DNA of 64,000 nt from Hymenobacter translucens (GTDB lineage: Bacteria > Bacteroidota > Bacteroidia > Cytophagales > Hymenobacteraceae), in NCBI RefSeq assembly GCF_020685205.1, contig NZ_JAJERB010000007.1, positions 124,001 through 188,000 of the forward strand, read 5' to 3'. The position numbers and the translations under genes are program-made. The notes under the pieces were generated by a model that saw nothing but the letters and a program-made list of their open reading frames with translations, had not been told where the DNA came from and searched no databases. Shown here in pieces: positions 60,615 to 64,000 of this stretch. Within the stretch, counting starts at the first letter, position 1. Each line of letters opens with the position of its first letter.

Positions 60615-62741
60615 CTAGAACTTGTACCGCAGCTGGGCCTTGACTTCGGAGCGGCGGGGCCCCTGAATTTCTTCCAGCCCCGAGCCTACTGTCGTCACGT
60701 TGCGGTAGTGGGTTTCGGCGTAGCGCAGCCAGAGCGTAAGGTGACGGCTGCACTTGATTTCGGCAATGCCGTAGAGGCGGGTGCCCCGACCGTACAGGGG
60801 CGGCACCGAGAAGGCGTACAGTACGTCCTGCTCGAAGATGTACTGGCGGGTGTCGTAATCGTCGGTGTCGAACAAAGCATAGCGGGCACTAAGCTGCACC
60901 CGGGGCGTGATGGTAACGGCGGCATCCTGGGACAGAACGTAGCCCGTGCTCCACGCCGAGGCATCCTCACGGTAGTGGGTACCCTGCAGGCGGGTGCGCA
61001 AGCTGAAGCTGAGCGAGGGTTTAGTGTCGTAGAACAAAAGCAGGCTGCGCCGCTCCGTCGGGACCGGCCGGGGCAGCAGCCCACCCGGCTCGTCGGCATC
61101 CTGCTCCTTGACGCGCATGCGCATCTGGGCGTACAGGATGCTGGTTTTCGAGGGCGTGTAGGCTACCCGCACCAGCCAGTCGTGCCCGCCGGATGGGGCG
61201 CCGACCTGGTAGCGCAGCCAGGGAAACCGGAACTGGTCGTAGTACGCCGACAGCTCCCAGCGGGCAATGGGCCGCAGCTTCAGGCCCAGGTACAGCCCGC
61301 TTTCGTTGATGTTACGGGTGTTTTCGCTCAGGGCCTGGCCGTAAAACGTGTGAAAGTCGCGGGCGTAGGACCGAAACAGGGCCGACACGTCCAGGCTGGG
61401 GCTGAGGCTGGCCAGCACCCCATTTACGGTTCCTATTCCACCGCTGCTGCTCCGGGCCGTTTCACCGAACAGCAGCACGTTGCGCACCACGTAGGAGTAA
61501 TGGACGCCCAGCGCCAGGTTGTGCCGGCCGCGAAACTCGTAGGCGTTGTAAAGATCCGGGCTGCGCTGCAGGGGCGTACCGTACTGGGTGTTCACCACCG
61601 TCGTGCCCAGGGCCAGCTTGCCGCTGGGGCTGGTGTAGCCCAGGTTTCCGCCGCTGATTTGCTCCCGGAGGCGCCGGCGGTTGGCAATTTCGGTCGCGGT
61701 GCGGTGGAAGCCGGTCAGCAGGATGCCGGTGGAGTACTCATCGAAGGCGGCGAGGGAGTCGGCAGCCAGCTGTTGGTTGGCATCCACGCGCTTGGAGGAC
61801 AAAAAGCCGGTCAGCTCCCAGCCCCGGGCCAGGCTAATGGTAGCCGCCCCGCCCCGGAAAAACGTGCTTTCCAGTACCGACGAGTACGCCCGCACGCCCA
61901 GACTGCTGCGGCGGATGGTGGTAATGGTTTCGGCCCCTTTGCCCACCTGCAGGCCCGAGGAAAGCAGCAGTCCCTGGCCGAACTGCAACTGGTAGTCGCC
62001 CAACACCAGGGTTTTCAGCCGGCCCCGCTCCTGAATCATCAAGTGAGCCGAGTAGAAGTCGGCGCCGTAACGGTTGTCGTTGGGGCGCCAGGCCAGGGGT
62101 TCTCCGGCGTCTTTCTCGGCCGTGACGCCAAAGCTGAAGTCGCGGGTATGGCTGACGCGGTAGCGCAGCATCAGCTTGTCAGGCGAACCGAGGTAGCGGC
62201 TGGTCAGCGCCCCTGAACTGGTGGTATCGGGGGGCGTGTAGCCGGTGCGCTGTTGCAACACCCGCTCGTAGCGCAGCATCAGGGAGTTGTTTTCCTCGTG
62301 CAGCACCCGCTGCCAGAGCGGGCCGCGGGTACGGTTGGCGTTGCCCTGCTGCACCGTTACAAACGGTGCCACCCGGTAGATGCTGCGCAGGTCGAAGCCC
62401 GTTACTGACTGTAGCTCGTACAGGCTCAGCAGCTCACCCCGGGCCTGGCGGTGCTGGAGCAAAGCTGAAATCTGGTTTTCCGACAGCAGCAGCAGCCCGC
62501 GCAGCTCTTCCCGGCCGGCGGTGTTCAGGTTAAGCGGGGTCTGGTAGTACTGCAGCAGCGTTTCGTACAGATCCTCGTAGGGCACGTTGTCGCTCTGAAT
62601 TTCGGCAAACAGCTCCTGCACCAGCCGGTCGAGGTCCACGGCCGGGCGCACGTACTCCTGCCCCAGCGCGGGGCCTACCGCGTTTAGCAGCAGGACCAGG
62701 GCCACCGGCGGCAGCCACCTGATTTTCCATCCCGACCTCAT
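60615..62741 (-). CDS. Helix-hairpin-helix domain outer-membrane-associated protein
   Basis: This 708-residue secreted protein has a signal peptide (ALVLLLNAVGPALGQ). Residues 60-140 contain a ComEA-like helix-hairpin-helix pair: LNLNTAGREELRGLLLLSENQISALLQHR and LLSLYELQSVTGFDL, read here in parts. The rest is rich in alternating aromatic residues (LMLRYRVSHTRDFSF, YSYVVRNVLLFGETARSS, LQLSARYALFDTDDY) and ends in VKAQLRYKF, a barrel-like end. Despite the HHH part, no DNA-binding context is obvious. The gene overlaps by 4 bp with the PorV-like gene upstream, so both probably belong to the outer membrane. A Bacteroidetes-specific family of unknown function. Confidence 0.85.
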   Translation of the reverse strand: MRSGWKIRWLPPVALVLLLNAVGPALGQEYVRPAVDLDRLVQELFAEIQSDNVPYEDLYETLLQYYQTPLNLNTAGREELRGLLLLSENQISALLQHRQARGELLSLYELQSVTGFDLRSIYRVAPFVTVQQGNANRTRGPLWQRVLHEENNSLMLRYERVLQQRTGYTPPDTTSSGALTSRYLGSPDKLMLRYRVSHTRDFSFGVTAEKDAGEPLAWRPNDNRYGADFYSAHLMIQERGRLKTLVLGDYQLQFGQGLLLSSGLQVGKGAETITTIRRSSLGVRAYSSVLESTFFRGGAATISLARGWELTGFLSSKRVDANQQLAADSLAAFDEYSTGILLTGFHRTATEIANRRRLREQISGGNLGYTSPSGKLALGTTVVNTQYGTPLQRSPDLYNAYEFRGRHNLALGVHYSYVVRNVLLFGETARSSSGGIGTVNGVLASLSPSLDVSALFRSYARDFHTFYGQALSENTRNINESGLYLGLKLRPIARWELSAYYDQFRFPWLRYQVGAPSGGHDWLVRVAYTPSKTSILYAQMRMRVKEQDADEPGGLLPRPVPTERRSLLLFYDTKPSLSFSLRTRLQGTHYREDASAWSTGYVLSQDAAVTITPRVQLSARYALFDTDDYDTRQYIFEQDVLYAFSVPPLYGRGTRLYGIAEIKCSRHLTLWLRYAETHYRNVTTVGSGLEEIQGPRRSEVKAQLRYKF

Positions 62742-63592
62742 GGCTTTTCAAACCGTAAGCTCACGCCCAGGTGCTGACTTAGCCCGAGGGCCGCATGCCA
62801 GGCGGCGGCGTAGTCGATCTGCAGCCGGCCGCCCCGGAACCCAACCCCGGCCGTGGTTTGCCGGGTAAGGGACGCGAAGCCGCCCCGCACCGCCAGCGAC
62901 TCCAGCACCTGGTACTCGATACCGGCCTTGAAGTCGGCGGCCTGCTGCACGTCCTTTTCGGTTTCCACGTTCAGCATCACCTTGTCGGTGGGCCGGTACG
63001 AGAGGCCGGCTTTGAGCACGGTCGGCACCCGCTCGTCGCGGTACTCGGCCAGCTTCGCCTGATTCAGATTGTAGAGGTAGGCCCCAAAGAACAGGTGCTT
63101 GGGCACCACCTCAGCCTGCCCGCCGAGCGACACGGCCACGGCGCGGCGGCTGCCCAGTCCCTCGATGCTGATCTGCAGCATGTCGACCCGGGCTCCGATG
63201 CTGACCAGCCCACCCCGATAGCCGTACCCGGCTCCCACGCGCGTTTCGTTGTAAAGCTTGTCGCCGAAGCGCTGCGCCTCCAGGCCCGCCACGCCCCGGG
63301 CCGACGCGGTGTTGGCTTGCTGCGGGCCAATGGGTACAGCTACGGCCAGAGCCGCCGTATTCAGGGCCCGGCTGAGGTAGCGGTTTTCGGCGTAGAAGCC
63401 GACGGTAGGCTGGGCTACCTGACCCAGGCCGGCCACGTTGTTGCCGATGGCCCACACGTCGGTAAGCGTGGCGGAGGCGTTGCCGAGGGCGGCGGCCCGC
63501 GCGCCCCGCAGGCCGGGCCCGCTCCCCTGGGCGGCCAGCAGCTGCGGCGTCAGCCAAACCATAATCGATACGACAGGGTAGAGTAGTCTCAT
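62738..63592 (-). CDS. PorV/PorQ-like outer-membrane protein
   Basis: This 284-residue protein has a signal peptide (MVWLTPQLLAAQ) and the family start ARAAALGNASATLTDVWAIGNNVAGLG (first 16 or so residues conserved), typical of PorV/PorQ/UPF0164 barrels. Further beta strands follow (VGFYAENRYLSRALNTAALA, VGAGYGYRGGLVSIGARV) and it ends in LGVSLRFEKP. PorV carries T9SS cargo; several cargo proteins occur in this window, but this protein is short for PorV and closer in size to PorQ-type members. Its stop overlaps the next gene by 4 bp. Confidence 0.85.
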   Translation of the reverse strand: MRLLYPVVSIMVWLTPQLLAAQGSGPGLRGARAAALGNASATLTDVWAIGNNVAGLGQVAQPTVGFYAENRYLSRALNTAALAVAVPIGPQQANTASARGVAGLEAQRFGDKLYNETRVGAGYGYRGGLVSIGARVDMLQISIEGLGSRRAVAVSLGGQAEVVPKHLFFGAYLYNLNQAKLAEYRDERVPTVLKAGLSYRPTDKVMLNVETEKDVQQAADFKAGIEYQVLESLAVRGGFASLTRQTTAGVGFRGGRLQIDYAAAWHAALGLSQHLGVSLRFEKP

Positions 63593-63766
63593 AGGCCCGT
63601 ACTGATAAACTATATGACAATGCCGCCGGGGCCGCCCGAACGGATAAGCTAGATTTCAGCCGGAGTTTAGATAAAATTCAGCAACATCCCTCACGGCCGG
63701 TTACCACTTTTTCCGGCCCACCTTTGTTACCCTATTTTAGAACAGTACGCTTTCGTTTGTTTCGTT

Positions 63767-64000
63767 TTGACCACTGCCACCTCCCCGGCCGGAGGCACCC
63801 TGGAAACGGTGCGCTACGGCGACCATGACATCGTCTACCGCCTGGTTTTCCGGCCCCGCCTGAGCCTGGGTTTGCAGGTCCGGGCCGACGGCTCGGTGCG
63901 CATCACGGCCCCGGCCGGCACCACCCGCAGCTGGGTGGCTGCCCAGGTGCTGCGCCGCGCCGACTGGATTCTCAAGCACCAGGCGGCCTTTCAGCGCCAG
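63767..64000 (+). CDS. YgjP-like (DUF45) metallopeptidase, 5' part only
   Basis: The visible 78 codons, read from a TTG start, match the N-terminal region of YgjP-type zinc metal-dependent hydrolases: LVFRPRLSLGLQVRADGSVRI (in part), TAPAGT and WILKHQAAFQ. The catalytic HExxH would lie beyond the window edge and cannot be checked. No in-frame ATG is present near the start. A near-consensus promoter (CACCTTTG at 63719-63726) lies about 45 bp upstream. Confidence 0.75.
   Translation, partial: MTTATSPAGGTLETVRYGDHDIVYRLVFRPRLSLGLQVRADGSVRITAPAGTTRSWVAAQVLRRADWILKHQAAFQRQ

Overview
The window looks like chromosomal DNA of a high-GC Bacteroidetes bacterium, most likely a Hymenobacter-type member of the Cytophagales. 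The evidence is: several large secreted proteins ending in a type IX secretion (T9SS) C-terminal sorting domain; an Oar-like TonB receptor; DUF3857 and DUF4136 lipoproteins; a PorV-like barrel; Bacteroidetes-type promoters (TTG, about 19-20 nt, TAnnTTTG); and weak Shine-Dalgarno sites. The genus is inferred from gene content, because no rRNA is present. The only RNA gene seen is a tRNA-Ala(GGC).

Region 1 (1-18931, all minus strand) is a surface-polysaccharide locus with three blocks. The block at 9328-1 holds rfbF, rfbG, a sugar reductase/epimerase, an acetolactate-synthase-like ThDP enzyme and rfbH, followed by two paralogous fusions of a family 2 glycosyltransferase to a hexapeptide acyltransferase. 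Between the fusions lies a remnant of the 3' end of a second rfbH. This enzyme set matches the CDP-3,6-dideoxyhexose pathway plus the YerE/YerF-type two-carbon branching known for yersiniose A. The block at 14464-9524 has an FdtA-like 3,4-ketoisomerase, a WecD-like N-acetyltransferase, a GtrB-like glycosyltransferase, a GT-C membrane glycosyltransferase and an FdtB-like aminotransferase, which suggests an N-acetylated 3-amino-3,6-dideoxyhexose. The block at 18931-14553 has asnB, ugd and a UDP-xylose synthase, which would supply UDP-GlcA and UDP-Xyl and perhaps amidate a uronic acid.

Region 2 (19057-28670) is mixed core and accessory: an acyl-CoA-binding protein, a GlcD-type FAD oxidase, an NlpC/P60 lipoprotein, a TonB-dependent Oar-like receptor, tRNA-Ala, two cupins, and the cysteine pair cysE and cysK.

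Region 3 (29010-48058) is mainly envelope and secreted functions: a beta-helix T9SS protein, a PAP2 phosphatase, a HEAT-repeat/cyclophilin lipoprotein, a glycosyltransferase, a tiny basic secreted protein, a secreted cytochrome c/copper-monooxygenase-like protein beside a redoxin, a catalase, lipoproteins, an ABC exporter and a tandem-repeat T9SS protein. Convergent pairs are usually separated by strong hairpins, including a perfect 30-bp palindrome.

Region 4 (48059-64000) begins with a decayed tyrosine-recombinase gene next to an MFS transporter that seems to start at TTG. Three DUF3857/transglutaminase-fold genes follow. The first two are paralogs sharing a 325-bp identical 3' end and have lost the catalytic Cys and His; the third keeps them. 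The window ends with a T9SS-exported zinc metalloprotease, a helix-hairpin-helix outer-membrane protein with an overlapping PorV-like gene, and the start of a YgjP-type (DUF45) metallopeptidase.
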